A stretch of DNA of 64,000 nucleotides from Pantoea sp. (GTDB lineage Bacteria > Pseudomonadota > Gammaproteobacteria > Enterobacterales > Enterobacteriaceae): NCBI RefSeq assembly GCF_028283705.1, contig NZ_JAPWKD010000011.1, positions 434,001 to 498,000 on the forward strand. The letters are read 5' to 3'. This document shows, one piece after another, positions 34,748 to 43,840 of this stretch. The notes below the pieces were generated by a model. The model was not told where the DNA came from. It was given only the letters and a program-made list of their open reading frames with translations, and made no database searches. A program made the position numbers and the translations under genes. Position 1 is the first letter of the stretch. Every line of letters starts with the position of its first letter.

Positions 34748-36870
34748 TGATAACTCACCGTGGCGATCAATTGCCGCCGCAGGCCAAAGTGGCAACCGAG
34801 ATCGTTACAGTTGCTGATGTACTGTTTATCGGTCAGGTTTTGCAGATTCAGCGCCAGCTGCCAGTCCTGCCAACGGTAACGCATCATCGCGTCATAAATC
34901 ATCACCGCCGGTACTTTCAGGCTGTTGTCAGTGGTGGCGTAGTTGGTACCAACGTAGCGTCCGCCACCGCCGATAGTGACGCCATCAAGCAGCCCCGGTA
35001 AGGCGTATTCGGTCCACAGGCTGGCAGTCTGCCGGGCGATCGCTACCGGCTGTTTACCCTCGGTATCATCGTTAGCCGAGATCACTTTCGGGTTGGTTAG
35101 CGCGTACGAGGCATTCACCAACCAGCGAGACGTGATGTTCGCTTTCGCATCCAGTTCGAATCCCTGAGAGCGGATCTCGCCGGTTTGCACCGAATAATTA
35201 GCATGCTCCGGGTCGGCGGTCAGAACATTGGTCTGACGCAGGTCGTAGAGCGCAGCGCTGAACAACGCATTAAAGCCATTCGGCTGATACTTGATTCCCA
35301 CCTCCGACTGTTTGCCTTTGGTCGGCTTAAAGGGATCGCCCGCCCAGGAGGTGCCGGACTGCGGCTGGAACGAGGTGCCATAGCTGATATATGGCGCAAT
35401 ACCATTGTCAAAGTGGTACATCAGACCGGCGCGACCGGTAGTGGCGTAGTCGTTCAGCTCGGTGCGGGTATCGGTGACCCAGTTCTGTGCGCGGCTTTGC
35501 GCTTTGTCATAACGTCCGCCGAGATTGAGGATCCAGTGGTTCCACTTCATGCTGTCCTGGAGGTAAAAACCCAGCTGGGTCATAAAGGAGCGACTGTGGT
35601 TATCAATCGACGGGCTTGCAACCGGCGTACTGTAATCCGGGTTGAGATAGCTGATATCAGACGCGGTGCCGTAGCCGCTGTTCTGACGTAAATCGTCGTG
35701 CACATAATCCATGCCCACCGTCACCGCATGGTTAACCGGGCCGGTATACAGATTGCCTTGCAGGTTAGTATCGACATCAAACGCATTGAAGGATTCGATC
35801 ACGCGCATGCTGTCACGGCTTACCGTCGCCGAGCCATCAACCACGGTATTGGTCGGGTAGACCATCTGGTAATCGCTGCTGGTGTGCAGATAACGCAGGT
35901 TCTGGTGCAGGCTCCAGCTGTCATCGAACTTATGCATAAAGTCATAGCCGATGCTGGCCTGCTCGCGGCGATAGTAATCAAAGCCCGGCTGGCCGCCGTA
36001 GAAGCTGTCGGAGTAATTGCCCTGCGCGAGGTGGATTAAGCTGCCTTCCAGCGGCAGCTGGTTATAAAACCCGGCGTAGGGATCTTTGCGGAACTGCCCG
36101 AGCAGCGTCAGACGCGTGTCGTCATTGGGCTGCCAGGTCAGCGCCGGGGCGATGTCATAGTGTTTATATTTGGTGTAATCGACCTGGGTGTCGTTGCGAG
36201 ACCAGGTGCCGGTAATACGGCCCAGCCAGTGTTCGTCATTATCCAGCGCGCCGGAGAGATCCAGCCCGGTTTCAAACAGATTATGGCTACCGGTGCTGAC
36301 AAAAATCTGGTGGATAGGTTCGGCGGTGGGGCGTTTGCTCACCAGATTAACCACACCGCCCGGGCTAGCCTGACCAAAGGTCACCGAGTCCGGGCCTTTA
36401 ACCACTTCGACGCGATCCAGCAGGAAAGTATCGAAATTCGGACGCGACCAGTAAGTCACCGTAGGCAGACGCAGGCCATCCAGGAACTCGTCAGCCGCGA
36501 AACCACGAATGTAGATATCATCGAAACGGTAATCTGCGCCACCGCCTTCGGAGCCGATACCGCTGTTATAACGCAACGCCTGGGCCACGTTCAGTGCACC
36601 CTGGGAAGCCATCTGCGCCTGAGTGATCACCGAGATGCTTTGTGGCGTTTCGATTAACGGACGGCTGCTTTTGGTGGCAGAATCCGCTTTTTTCGCCACC
36701 TGGTTCCAGCTGTCGGCATCGCCGCCATCGGTATCCACGTTATTGGCGGAGACGGTCAGCGTATTGTCATGCGAATTATTATTGTTATCTGCCGCCAATG
36801 CTGGTGTGCTGCTGAACAGCACCAGCAGTAAGGCGTTCAGTGGTGTGCGTTGAAAAGTGCGATGACGCAA
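34741..36870 (-). CDS. TonB-dependent siderophore receptor (FhuA/FoxA/FhuE family)
   Basis: About 709 residues with signal peptide (NALLLVLFSSTPALAA), plug domain ('PQSISVITQAQMASQGALNVAQALRYNSGI', 'IRGFAADEFLDGL', 'VEVVKGPDSVTFGQASPGGVVNLVSKRP') and a 22-strand barrel ending in aromatic W ('LIATVSYQW'). The C-terminal 'YISNCNDLGCHFG' cysteine pair is typical of hydroxamate receptors. The track start is TTG 36870 with GGGGA upstream. A Fur box lies 43-61 bp upstream. First gene of the receptor-fhuD-fhuB-exporter operon; ligand (ferrichrome, ferrioxamine or coprogen) cannot be told. Confidence 0.9.
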   Translation of the reverse strand: MRHRTFQRTPLNALLLVLFSSTPALAADNNNNSHDNTLTVSANNVDTDGGDADSWNQVAKKADSATKSSRPLIETPQSISVITQAQMASQGALNVAQALRYNSGIGSEGGGADYRFDDIYIRGFAADEFLDGLRLPTVTYWSRPNFDTFLLDRVEVVKGPDSVTFGQASPGGVVNLVSKRPTAEPIHQIFVSTGSHNLFETGLDLSGALDNDEHWLGRITGTWSRNDTQVDYTKYKHYDIAPALTWQPNDDTRLTLLGQFRKDPYAGFYNQLPLEGSLIHLAQGNYSDSFYGGQPGFDYYRREQASIGYDFMHKFDDSWSLHQNLRYLHTSSDYQMVYPTNTVVDGSATVSRDSMRVIESFNAFDVDTNLQGNLYTGPVNHAVTVGMDYVHDDLRQNSGYGTASDISYLNPDYSTPVASPSIDNHSRSFMTQLGFYLQDSMKWNHWILNLGGRYDKAQSRAQNWVTDTRTELNDYATTGRAGLMYHFDNGIAPYISYGTSFQPQSGTSWAGDPFKPTKGKQSEVGIKYQPNGFNALFSAALYDLRQTNVLTADPEHANYSVQTGEIRSQGFELDAKANITSRWLVNASYALTNPKVISANDDTEGKQPVAIARQTASLWTEYALPGLLDGVTIGGGGRYVGTNYATTDNSLKVPAVMIYDAMMRYRWQDWQLALNLQNLTDKQYISNCNDLGCHFGLRRQLIATVSYQW

Positions 36871-36912
36871 GATTTTTATCCCCGATATAGTTCAACGGCC
36901 ATAAATAGTGAT

Positions 36913-36931
36913 ACAAATGATAATCATTACT
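36913..36931. promoter_or_regulatory. Fur box
   Basis: ACAAATGATAATCATTACT matches 14 of 19 positions of the Fur consensus, including the central ATGATAATCAT palindrome. It is between the siderophore receptor operon and the divergent AraC regulator and can repress both under iron-replete conditions. Confidence 0.8.
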
Positions 36932-37028
36932 ATTTTATTTGATAGCGCCGCGCTGGCGACTTCGCGCGATTGATTGGTTCAATAACGCAAAGCGGACAGC
37001 AATCGGCAATCTGACAGGATTGGATGTG

Positions 37029-37814
37029 ATGGTGTTGAACAAACCACGGCTAACCGATGCCAGCCCGACCTTACCCTTATTAACCACGCGGGAAATGCAT
37101 TATCACGCGGGGCGTGAGGAGCGCTGGCATGCCCATGAAGTGGCGCAGCTGGTGCTCTGTTTGCAGGGGGTGATGCGGGTGCAGACGCACAGCGCATCAT
37201 GGACATTAACACCGGGCAGGGCGCTGTGGCTGCCGGGGACTTTACCTCATGCGTTAACGGCACTGAGCGATATTCGCAGCCTGAGTCTGTATCTGGAACC
37301 GGTGGTGGCTCGCGCCTTCTGGCCGGAAGCTCGCAGCATGATGATTTCGCCCTTGCTCCAGGCGTTAATGCAGACGCTGGTGGAGATGGAACAACAATCT
37401 AACCCCGATCCGCTGCGGGTGGAACTGATTACACCGTTGCTGCTGGATGAAATCCATCGCGCACCTGAGGGTCCGGTCTGTGTGCTGCCGTTACCTGCTG
37501 ATCGTCGTCTGATGAACATTTGCCAGCAGTTGCTGCAAACTCCGGCCAGTAGTGACACGCTGGAAGAGTGGGGCCATCGCGTCGGGGCCAGCTCGCGTAC
37601 CCTGGCGCGTCTGTTCCGCGATCAAACCGGTATTACCTTTACGCAATGGCGGCAGCAATTGCGATTATCAGAAGCGCTGGTGCAACTGGCACAAGGACAA
37701 CCGGTACTGCGCATTGCCAGCCAGCTCGGCTATCAAAGTCCCAGCGCGTTTATCTCCATGTTCCGCCGTTTGCTGGGTGATACGCCACAGCGTTTTTTGC
37801 GGATTTCAGGGTGA
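37029..37814 (+). CDS. AraC-family regulator of siderophore uptake
   Basis: 261 residues from ATG 37029 (AGGA 9 nt upstream); the frame extends upstream to 36939 without a better start. The N-terminal cupin ('HAHEVAQLVLCLQGVMRV', 'LTPGRALWLPGTLPHAL') resembles the AraC binding domain, and the C-terminal two-HTH DNA-binding domain has 'VGASSRTLARLFRDQTGITFTQWRQQLRL' and 'IASQLGYQSPSAFISMFRRLLGDTPQRFL'. Divergent from the receptor operon and beside a Fur box, it likely activates uptake when its siderophore is present, as YbtA/PchR-type regulators do. Confidence 0.88.
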   Translation: MVLNKPRLTDASPTLPLLTTREMHYHAGREERWHAHEVAQLVLCLQGVMRVQTHSASWTLTPGRALWLPGTLPHALTALSDIRSLSLYLEPVVARAFWPEARSMMISPLLQALMQTLVEMEQQSNPDPLRVELITPLLLDEIHRAPEGPVCVLPLPADRRLMNICQQLLQTPASSDTLEEWGHRVGASSRTLARLFRDQTGITFTQWRQQLRLSEALVQLAQGQPVLRIASQLGYQSPSAFISMFRRLLGDTPQRFLRISG

Positions 37815-37835
37815 AATCGCCAGCCTGATGATCAC

Positions 37836-37861
37836 CGATGCCCGCCTGTAGTGGGGCATCG
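37836..37861. terminator. Hairpin terminator
   Basis: CGATGCCC paired with GGGCATCG and a 10-nt loop, just after the AraC gene stop and before the convergent chaperone gene. Confidence 0.65.
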
Positions 37862-37924
37862 GGCGAGGGTATCCGTGCTAATTTCGCCCGTTGATCTTCC
37901 CTGTTTCTCAACGCCCGTTCAAAA

Positions 37925-38278
37925 CTATACTGCGTTGGAAAAGCCATTTTTACATAGCATGCGGGACACGCTGATGAGTTGGTGGAGTCCCGATTCTACT
38001 TCTGCGGCAGCACTGGTTGCCGGAAGGCGTAACAGGGCTAACAGCGCAGTCTTATCGGCATCCGTTGCCAGCACTACCGGGCTGGAATAGTTAAGTTGCA
38101 GGACTCTTTGCAAATCATCTACTGTGTTCGGCAATGGCCCAACAGGACAACACATCTCCAGCGTATGGTCTGACTCATTGAAGTAAATGGTCAGTTCCTC
38201 ATCAACGATTAAAACCGGGTCATCACCGTCTATTTCCAACCCGAGAGCGTCATAAAGACTATAAATAATATTCGACAT
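37925..38278 (-). CDS. Type III secretion chaperone, SigE/PipC/IpgE-like
   Basis: 117 residues, acidic, without signal peptide, of the size and alternating helix/strand make-up of class I (CesT/SigE-fold) effector chaperones; SigE is about 113 residues. 'LYDALGLEIDGDDPVLIVDEELTIYF' gives the usual N-terminal helix and beta strand, and 'LEMCCPVGPLP' the next strand. It begins 6 bp after the SopB-like effector stop, the same order as sopB-sigE in Salmonella and ipgD-ipgE in Shigella. Expected to bind the effector N terminus and keep it export-ready. Call rests largely on context. Confidence 0.8.
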   Translation of the reverse strand: MSNIIYSLYDALGLEIDGDDPVLIVDEELTIYFNESDHTLEMCCPVGPLPNTVDDLQRVLQLNYSSPVVLATDADKTALLALLRLPATSAAAEVESGLHQLISVSRMLCKNGFSNAV

Positions 38279-38284
38279 AATTCC

Positions 38285-39943
38285 TCAGCTATAAACCAGT
38301 TTTGATAACCCTTGTGTTGCTTTCAATACCTGGTTGTTTCCAATACGCTCATTAAATGACAGATTCATCCCGGGAAGAGGTAAGGACTTAATGACTTTAT
38401 TACCTGCAACACTGGTGTTATACACCTGAACCTCTGCATTACCACCATTAACCAGGACGTTCTGAAATAATTCCTTATCTGCTTTATTTTGCAGGCGACC
38501 CGGTTGACTTAATGGTTTTCCCTGATGCTGGCTTATCACTTCCCTTTTGATTTCTGCATCCAGCATGCCTGTTCTGTCCTTGCCACTTTTACAGTTCCAG
38601 CACGGTACAGCACCAATTTCATATGCCAGCATGGCGATGCGTTGTGCTGCCTTGTAGGGCTCACCTCCATCATGATGGTGGGATTTTTTAATAAAGATAT
38701 CCCTGAGCTGCTGGCTAAGTTCCCGTACTTTTTCTCCATTCTCAGGGTTGGTTTTCAGATATTCGCCGACCATACCTTGAGGTTGCGTAGTGAATTTCAG
38801 CTCAGGGCCAAATAGTTGCTTCAGTGCCTGATCATTATATTTATCTGAGGCAGTCCAGCCCAGTTTGAACTTCAGTGCCATTTCGTTAACCCCCAGACTG
38901 AATGCAACAACCTTCAGATTGACCTTTATCTGTTTTAATTCGCCCTGTTTATCCCTGATGGTAAGACTCAGAGGCGTTTGTTGGGTCAATGCTTGCCAGG
39001 CATGCATTTGGTCAGCGACCATACCATCCTCTTTTCCTGTCTTGCTTGCGGTGGCGAGTGAGGTGGAAACCAGGTTAAAAGGAACTACCTGGCCGGAGAG
39101 TGCGCGCTGTAACAAATCTGATTTTGCATATAAAGCTGCAGTTAACACTTCCTTTGCCCGAGTGATGGCACCGGCCTGACGAGCAGGATCGCTCTTTTTC
39201 AATCCGTAGGGTGAGAGAATACCGTGGCGGATGCCGTTAAATAACGTCTCAGGGCGACCATCCTTATCGGGAGCCGTAATTTCCGACATCCATAAATTGG
39301 TGGCGTGTTGGGTATCAGTAGTAGATGCGCTGCAAACACCTTTATCCAGATAGGATTGTTGGAAGATATCATGGCTGCCAGTCTTCATTTTCCCGGCGGG
39401 AGTCAGGGTACTGGTATAATTATGGCCGCCATGTGCAATATTTGTGTTTATTTTGTCCCAGTTATTGCTGTTACGTATTTTTATTGCCGCTGCTTTGAAT
39501 TCTTTTTTTATGATGCTTTTAACGTCTTTCAGGGGCACTCGATGTTTATTACTGAATGCAGTTGAAATATTATCGATGAGTTTGCTATTTAATTTTTTTG
39601 AGGCGTTTATTTGTTCTTTATTGGCTATATCAATGCCTGAGTCTGTCGTTTTTAAAAGCCCTGGCATCAATTGCAACGTGCTTTTATTGAGTTTCAATTT
39701 ATCCATGACAAATTCTGCAATTTTCAATTGATCAGTCTGGAAAACTAATAGCGCATTGACCGAACGGGCAGGCGGGGAAATATCACCCCCCGCTCCTGGA
39801 CAGATTGGAGTGGCAAGGTAGGGGTTTGCTGCATTACCGCTGGTAAAAGGCAGCGGATCCTGCGAGGTCCGACGTGGCTGGATTTGTTCTGTGTTCAAAT
39901 CATACGTTCTAAGTTCTGCATGTGATATTGAAGCCCGAATCAC
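38285..39943 (-). CDS. SopB/SigD/IpgD-family inositol phosphate phosphatase, type III effector
   Basis: About 552 residues from GTG 39943, which has AGGAG 6 nt upstream; a TTG eight codons earlier is unlikely. SopB landmarks are present in order: 'HGGHNYTSTLTPAGKMK', 'DKGVCSASTTDTQHATNLWMS', 'LFNGIRHGILSPY', 'AKEVLTAAL', 'HHHDGGEPYKAAQRIAMLAYEI', and the active site 'CWNCKSGKDRTGM' with Cys451 and Arg457 (CX5R; SopB Cys460/Arg466). The C terminus 'AGNKVIKSLPL' and 'LSFNERIG' also fits. Residues 1-60 replace the Salmonella N terminus with a different sequence. Injected SopB/IpgD hydrolyses PI(4,5)P2 and inositol polyphosphates in the host. The gene is AT-rich relative to neighbours, suggesting acquisition. 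No secretion apparatus is in the window. Confidence 0.93.
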   Translation of the reverse strand: MIRASISHAELRTYDLNTEQIQPRRTSQDPLPFTSGNAANPYLATPICPGAGGDISPPARSVNALLVFQTDQLKIAEFVMDKLKLNKSTLQLMPGLLKTTDSGIDIANKEQINASKKLNSKLIDNISTAFSNKHRVPLKDVKSIIKKEFKAAAIKIRNSNNWDKINTNIAHGGHNYTSTLTPAGKMKTGSHDIFQQSYLDKGVCSASTTDTQHATNLWMSEITAPDKDGRPETLFNGIRHGILSPYGLKKSDPARQAGAITRAKEVLTAALYAKSDLLQRALSGQVVPFNLVSTSLATASKTGKEDGMVADQMHAWQALTQQTPLSLTIRDKQGELKQIKVNLKVVAFSLGVNEMALKFKLGWTASDKYNDQALKQLFGPELKFTTQPQGMVGEYLKTNPENGEKVRELSQQLRDIFIKKSHHHDGGEPYKAAQRIAMLAYEIGAVPCWNCKSGKDRTGMLDAEIKREVISQHQGKPLSQPGRLQNKADKELFQNVLVNGGNAEVQVYNTSVAGNKVIKSLPLPGMNLSFNERIGNNQVLKATQGLSKLVYS

Positions 39944-40353
39944 ATTAATCTCCTGATAGTAAAACAAAATTTATGAAGCCGTCTTACTAACAACGTGCAT
40001 CAAATAAACCCAGTTTATTGAATCAGATGAATGGCTTTTATGAATTACCACATACGCTTATGGTTTTGGTATAACAGCCAGATTGCCTAAATATCCAGCA
40101 ATCGTTCGTTCAGTAACAAAATCAGAAATACTGATGATCCGCAGTCGATTATGAATGTTATGACTGCTTCATTTCCCGCACATGGATTTTTATCCTGCTT
40201 TCGCAGGGGATTAGCAAAATATCACGAAAATTCAGCAAGTAACCCGCGAGATTGCGCGTTGCATTCTGCCTGGGGCTGTGAATAAATACGGAGACTTTCT
40301 TCATAAAAATGCCATAAAGGCCGGGCGCAAGCCTGAAAAAGATCACCGCAACC
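39944..40353. other. Intergenic region upstream of effector and M20 operon
   Basis: About 410 bp without a convincing gene, AT-rich, holding the promoters of the effector (leftward) and the amidohydrolase operon (rightward). An imperfect hairpin TCCTGC-TTTC-GCAGGGGA lies near 40190-40210. No HrpL box (GGAACC-N15/16-CCAC) was seen upstream of the effector. Confidence 0.5.
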
Positions 40354-41550
40354 ATGAAAGACCATCAAGCCACTTTGGCCCGGGAAATCAGTGCCAGAAG
40401 CGAAAGCCTGGAAGCACATCTCATCAATATCCGTCGTGATATTCACGCCCATCCTGAACTGGGTTTCGATACTCACCGTACCGCGAAAATCGTTGAGCAG
40501 GAGTTGTTAGCTCTCGGCCTGACGCCGAAAACCGGCGTAGGGAAAACCGGTGTGATGCTGGACATCGTCGGTGCTCATCCCGGTAAAACCGTATTATTGC
40601 GTGCCGATATGGATGCGCTGCCGATTCACGAGCAAACCGGGTTGCCGTTCAGCAGCAATTATCCGGGCAAAATGCATGCCTGCGGCCATGATATTCATAC
40701 TGCGACGTTGCTGGGCGTGGCATCCATCCTGCCGCATTATCGTGACCAGCTGCACGGCACGGTACGCCTGATTTTTCAGCCTGCGGAAGAAACGCCGGAA
40801 AGTGGTGCGGAAGCGATGATCGCCGATGGTGCGGCAGATGGCGTCGATCTGGCGATTACGCTGCATAACAAGCCGGAACTGGCGGCCGGTGAAATCGGCC
40901 TGACACGCGGGGCCAGCACTGCCTCCAGCGATGAGTTTGATTTGGTGGTGCACGGCACCTCAACCCATGCTGCGCGCCCGCATATGGGTACCGATCCGAT
41001 CATTGCGGCGGTGCATCTGATCACCCAGTTGCAAACTATTGTTTCCCGTGAACTCGATCCGGCTAACTCGGCGGTGCTAACTGTTGGCCATATCCACGGT
41101 GGCACCACGCACAATATCATTTCTGATAGCTGCCTGATTCAGGGCACGGTGCGGGCGAAGTCCCCGGCGGCACGCGCACATATCGAGACGGCGTTTAAAC
41201 GTATTTGCGCGGGGGTGGCGCTGGCGCTGAATACGCGTATCGAGGTCAATTATCAGCGCGGTGTACCACCACTGATGAATGACGATGCGCTGATTGACCA
41301 ACTGGAAACCATCCTGTCGCATCAGTTTGGTAAAGCGATTATCGCTAAACCCAGTGCCAGCTTTGGCGCTGAGGATTTCTCGCTGTTTACCGAACGGGCA
41401 CCGGGATGCCAGATCCATATTGGTTCCGGCGCGCCAGGACGCGACGATCACCTGCACAACTCGGATTATCAGCCCGATGAGCGCAGTATCCATGCAGGCA
41501 CTCAGGCGTTAGCCCGTTTAGCCATCGATTTACTCTCCAGCAATCAATAA
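40354..41550 (+). CDS. M20 amidohydrolase (hippurate / IAA-amino-acid hydrolase-like)
   Basis: 398 residues of the M20D subfamily. 'RRDIHAHPELGFDTHRTAKIV', metal ligands in 'KMHACGHDIHTATLLG' (Cys, His, His), 'FQPAEETPESGAEAMI' (Glu-Glu) and 'GAEDFSLFTERAPG' define bacterial N-acyl-amino-acid hydrolases such as hippuricase and plant auxin-conjugate hydrolases. Cytoplasmic, cleaving an N-acyl amino acid to acid plus amino acid. First of five genes with a polar amino-acid ABC importer, which probably brings in its substrate. Confidence 0.9.
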   Translation: MKDHQATLAREISARSESLEAHLINIRRDIHAHPELGFDTHRTAKIVEQELLALGLTPKTGVGKTGVMLDIVGAHPGKTVLLRADMDALPIHEQTGLPFSSNYPGKMHACGHDIHTATLLGVASILPHYRDQLHGTVRLIFQPAEETPESGAEAMIADGAADGVDLAITLHNKPELAAGEIGLTRGASTASSDEFDLVVHGTSTHAARPHMGTDPIIAAVHLITQLQTIVSRELDPANSAVLTVGHIHGGTTHNIISDSCLIQGTVRAKSPAARAHIETAFKRICAGVALALNTRIEVNYQRGVPPLMNDDALIDQLETILSHQFGKAIIAKPSASFGAEDFSLFTERAPGCQIHIGSGAPGRDDHLHNSDYQPDERSIHAGTQALARLAIDLLSSNQ

Positions 41551-41566
41551 CAAATCCTGAGGTTTT

Positions 41567-42415
41567 ATGATGATGCGTAAAGGGCTTTTCACCGCTTCCG
41601 TTGGCATGCTGCTGCTTGCCACTTCTGCTCTGGTCCAGGCGAAAGATTTTGGCACCCTGAAATTTGCCACCGAAGCGGCTTATCCTCCGTTCAACCAATC
41701 CACGCCGAGCGGTAAAATTGTCGGTTATGAGCCGGATATGGTGGCAGAACTGGCAAAACGCGTTGGCTTCAAATACGAGCTGGTGGCACAGAAATGGTCA
41801 GGCATGATCCCCGGCCTGGTCGATGGCAAATACGATGCGGTGGTGGATGCGGTAACTGTCACGCCGAAGCGTGAAGAAGTGGTGGATTTCACCCATCAAT
41901 ACACCGTCAGCGTGTCGGGCTTTGTCACCCTGAAAGGCAGTGCGCTGGATACCCTGCCAGGTAACAACGAAGTGGTGCAGGCCGGTGATGAAGCAGGTAT
42001 GACCAAAGCCATCGACGCGCTGAAAGCGAAGTTCAAAGGCAAAACCATTGCGGTGCAGGTTGCCACCATCCAGGCTGACTTCCTTAACAAATATCTGTCT
42101 GATGTGGCGACCATCCGCACCTATCAGGGTGGCCCGGAAACCTTCGCCGATCTGCTGAATGGCCGCGTTGATGCGGTGATGGCGTCACGTACTAACCTCA
42201 ATGCCTATGTGAAAAAACATGCGGATACCGTGAACAGCACCGGCTATGGTTTTGTTGGTGGTGTGCTGGGCCAGGGTTCAGCGATTGCGCTGCGTAAAAA
42301 CAATCCGGAGCTGAAAGCCGCGTTGGATGCTGCGCTGGTCTCAATGATCAAAGACGGTACGCTGAAACAGCTTTCTATTAAGTGGTTCGGCGAGAACGTC
42401 GCACCTGCGGAGTAA
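41567..42415 (+). CDS. Polar amino-acid ABC transporter, periplasmic binding protein
   Basis: 282 residues with signal peptide (GLFTASVGMLLLATSALVQA). SBP family 3 signatures: 'LKFATEAAYPPFNQSTPSGKIVGYEPDMVAELAKRVG', 'YDAVVDAVTVTPKREEVVDFTHQY' and 'FADLLNGRVDAVMASRTNL'. It captures an amino acid or derivative for the two permeases downstream. 16 bp after the M20 hydrolase; ATG at 41567 or 41570 with TGAGG upstream. Confidence 0.92.
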   Translation: MMMRKGLFTASVGMLLLATSALVQAKDFGTLKFATEAAYPPFNQSTPSGKIVGYEPDMVAELAKRVGFKYELVAQKWSGMIPGLVDGKYDAVVDAVTVTPKREEVVDFTHQYTVSVSGFVTLKGSALDTLPGNNEVVQAGDEAGMTKAIDALKAKFKGKTIAVQVATIQADFLNKYLSDVATIRTYQGGPETFADLLNGRVDAVMASRTNLNAYVKKHADTVNSTGYGFVGGVLGQGSAIALRKNNPELKAALDAALVSMIKDGTLKQLSIKWFGENVAPAE

Positions 42416-42427
42416 TGCCTGACGCTT

Positions 42428-43147
42428 ATGACTATCGACTGGCAACTGTTAGGATTCGGTGACGAAGGGTGGGGCGGCGTGCTGCTTAATGCCGCTACCG
42501 TCACCGTGACCGTTTCACTCTGCGCCTGGCTGCTGGGCGCAATTCTTGGCAGCCTGTTGTGCTGGATGCAGATTGGTGGCTCGCGCTGGCAACAACGGCT
42601 GGCGGGTGGCTACATCACTTTGTTTCGCGGTGTGCCGGAACTGTTGGTGATCTACCTGTTTTACTTTGGTGGCCGCCAGGTGGTGGGCTTCTTTGGCGCA
42701 CTGCTCGATTTACCAGGGCCGTTCGATGTGAACGGCTTTGTCGCCGGGGCTATCGCCATCGGGTTGATCTCGGGTGCGTATCAAAGCGGCGTGTTTCGTG
42801 GGGCTTATCACGCTATCCCGAAAGGGACGCTGGAAGCTGCTACTGTGACTGGCATGGGGCGTTTGATGCTGTTTCGCCGCATGATTGTGCCGCAGGCACT
42901 GAAAACCGCGTTACCCGGTATGGGGAACCAGTGGCAATCAGTGATTAAGGAGTCGGCGCTGGTTTCAGTGACCGGCTTGGTAGAAACCATGAACCAGATT
43001 TCTACCGCCTCCAATTCAACGCAAATGCCGTTCTTCTTCTACAGCGTGGGTGCAGTGATTTACCTGATCATCACCACCTGTTCCGATTTTGTCTTCCGTT
43101 ATGTGGAAAAAGTGGCCATGCGCGGGCAACAACGCGCCCGGTTGTAA
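42428..43147 (+). CDS. Polar amino-acid ABC transporter permease (HisQ-like)
   Basis: 239 residues, five or six membrane helices. The cytoplasmic coupling loop 'GTLEAATVTGMGRLMLFRRMIVPQALKTALPGMGNQW' holds the EAA motif. 'GGVLLNAATVTVTVSLCAWLLGAILGSLL' is typical of HisQ/ArtQ. Pairs with the next permease. Confidence 0.92.
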   Translation: MTIDWQLLGFGDEGWGGVLLNAATVTVTVSLCAWLLGAILGSLLCWMQIGGSRWQQRLAGGYITLFRGVPELLVIYLFYFGGRQVVGFFGALLDLPGPFDVNGFVAGAIAIGLISGAYQSGVFRGAYHAIPKGTLEAATVTGMGRLMLFRRMIVPQALKTALPGMGNQWQSVIKESALVSVTGLVETMNQISTASNSTQMPFFFYSVGAVIYLIITTCSDFVFRYVEKVAMRGQQRARL

Positions 43148-43156
43148 GGAGGCCCG

Positions 43157-43840
43157 ATGGATTTTTCCTTTTTGCAGCACACGCTGGTGGCGCTGCTGCG
43201 CGGATTACCGCTCACGCTGAATCTTGCCGTCCTGTCATTACTCGGTGGCGGGATGCTGGCGTTATTGCTGAATTTGCTGCGACAAAATTGTGTGGGCAGC
43301 TATGTCGCGCGGTTTTATGTCTGGCTGTTTCGCGGTACGCCGCTGTTGATTCAGATTTTCATGATCTATTACGGACTCGGCAGCTTACCGGCGGTGCGCG
43401 AGAGCCTCTTCTGGCCGCTGCTGCGTGATCCTTACTGGTGTGGCCTGATCGCCCTGATTCTTAATGATGCAGCGTACACCTCGGAAATTCTGCGCGGCGG
43501 CCTGAATGCGGTGAGCGTGCAATCGCTGGAAGCGGCGAAGGTATGCGGCATGTCGCGCTTTACCATGCTGCGCCGCATCACACTGCCGATTGCCGTGCGT
43601 CAGGCATTGCCTGCTTACAGCAATGAAATCATCTCGATGATTAAATCAACGTCGCTGGTCAGCACCATCAGTCTGATGGAGATGACCGGGATTGCCGATT
43701 CGATTGTGTCCGAGACCTTCCGCGCGCTGGAGGTATTTATCAGCGCGGCGATTATCTACCTGCTGCTGACCGTGCTGGTGAGCAAAGGTGTGGCGCTGCT
43801 GGAGCGCCGTTTGTCCCCTTATTACGCTGGAGCACGTTAA
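43157..43840 (+). CDS. Polar amino-acid ABC transporter permease (HisM-like)
   Basis: 227 residues. 'LLRGLPLTLNLAVLSLLGGGMLALLLNL', the signature 'WLFRGTPLLIQIFMIYYGL' and the EAA loop 'QSLEAAKVCGMSRFTMLRRITLPIAVRQALPAYSNE' identify it. The stop overlaps the ATPase start by one base. Confidence 0.92.
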   Translation: MDFSFLQHTLVALLRGLPLTLNLAVLSLLGGGMLALLLNLLRQNCVGSYVARFYVWLFRGTPLLIQIFMIYYGLGSLPAVRESLFWPLLRDPYWCGLIALILNDAAYTSEILRGGLNAVSVQSLEAAKVCGMSRFTMLRRITLPIAVRQALPAYSNEIISMIKSTSLVSTISLMEMTGIADSIVSETFRALEVFISAAIIYLLLTVLVSKGVALLERRLSPYYAGAR

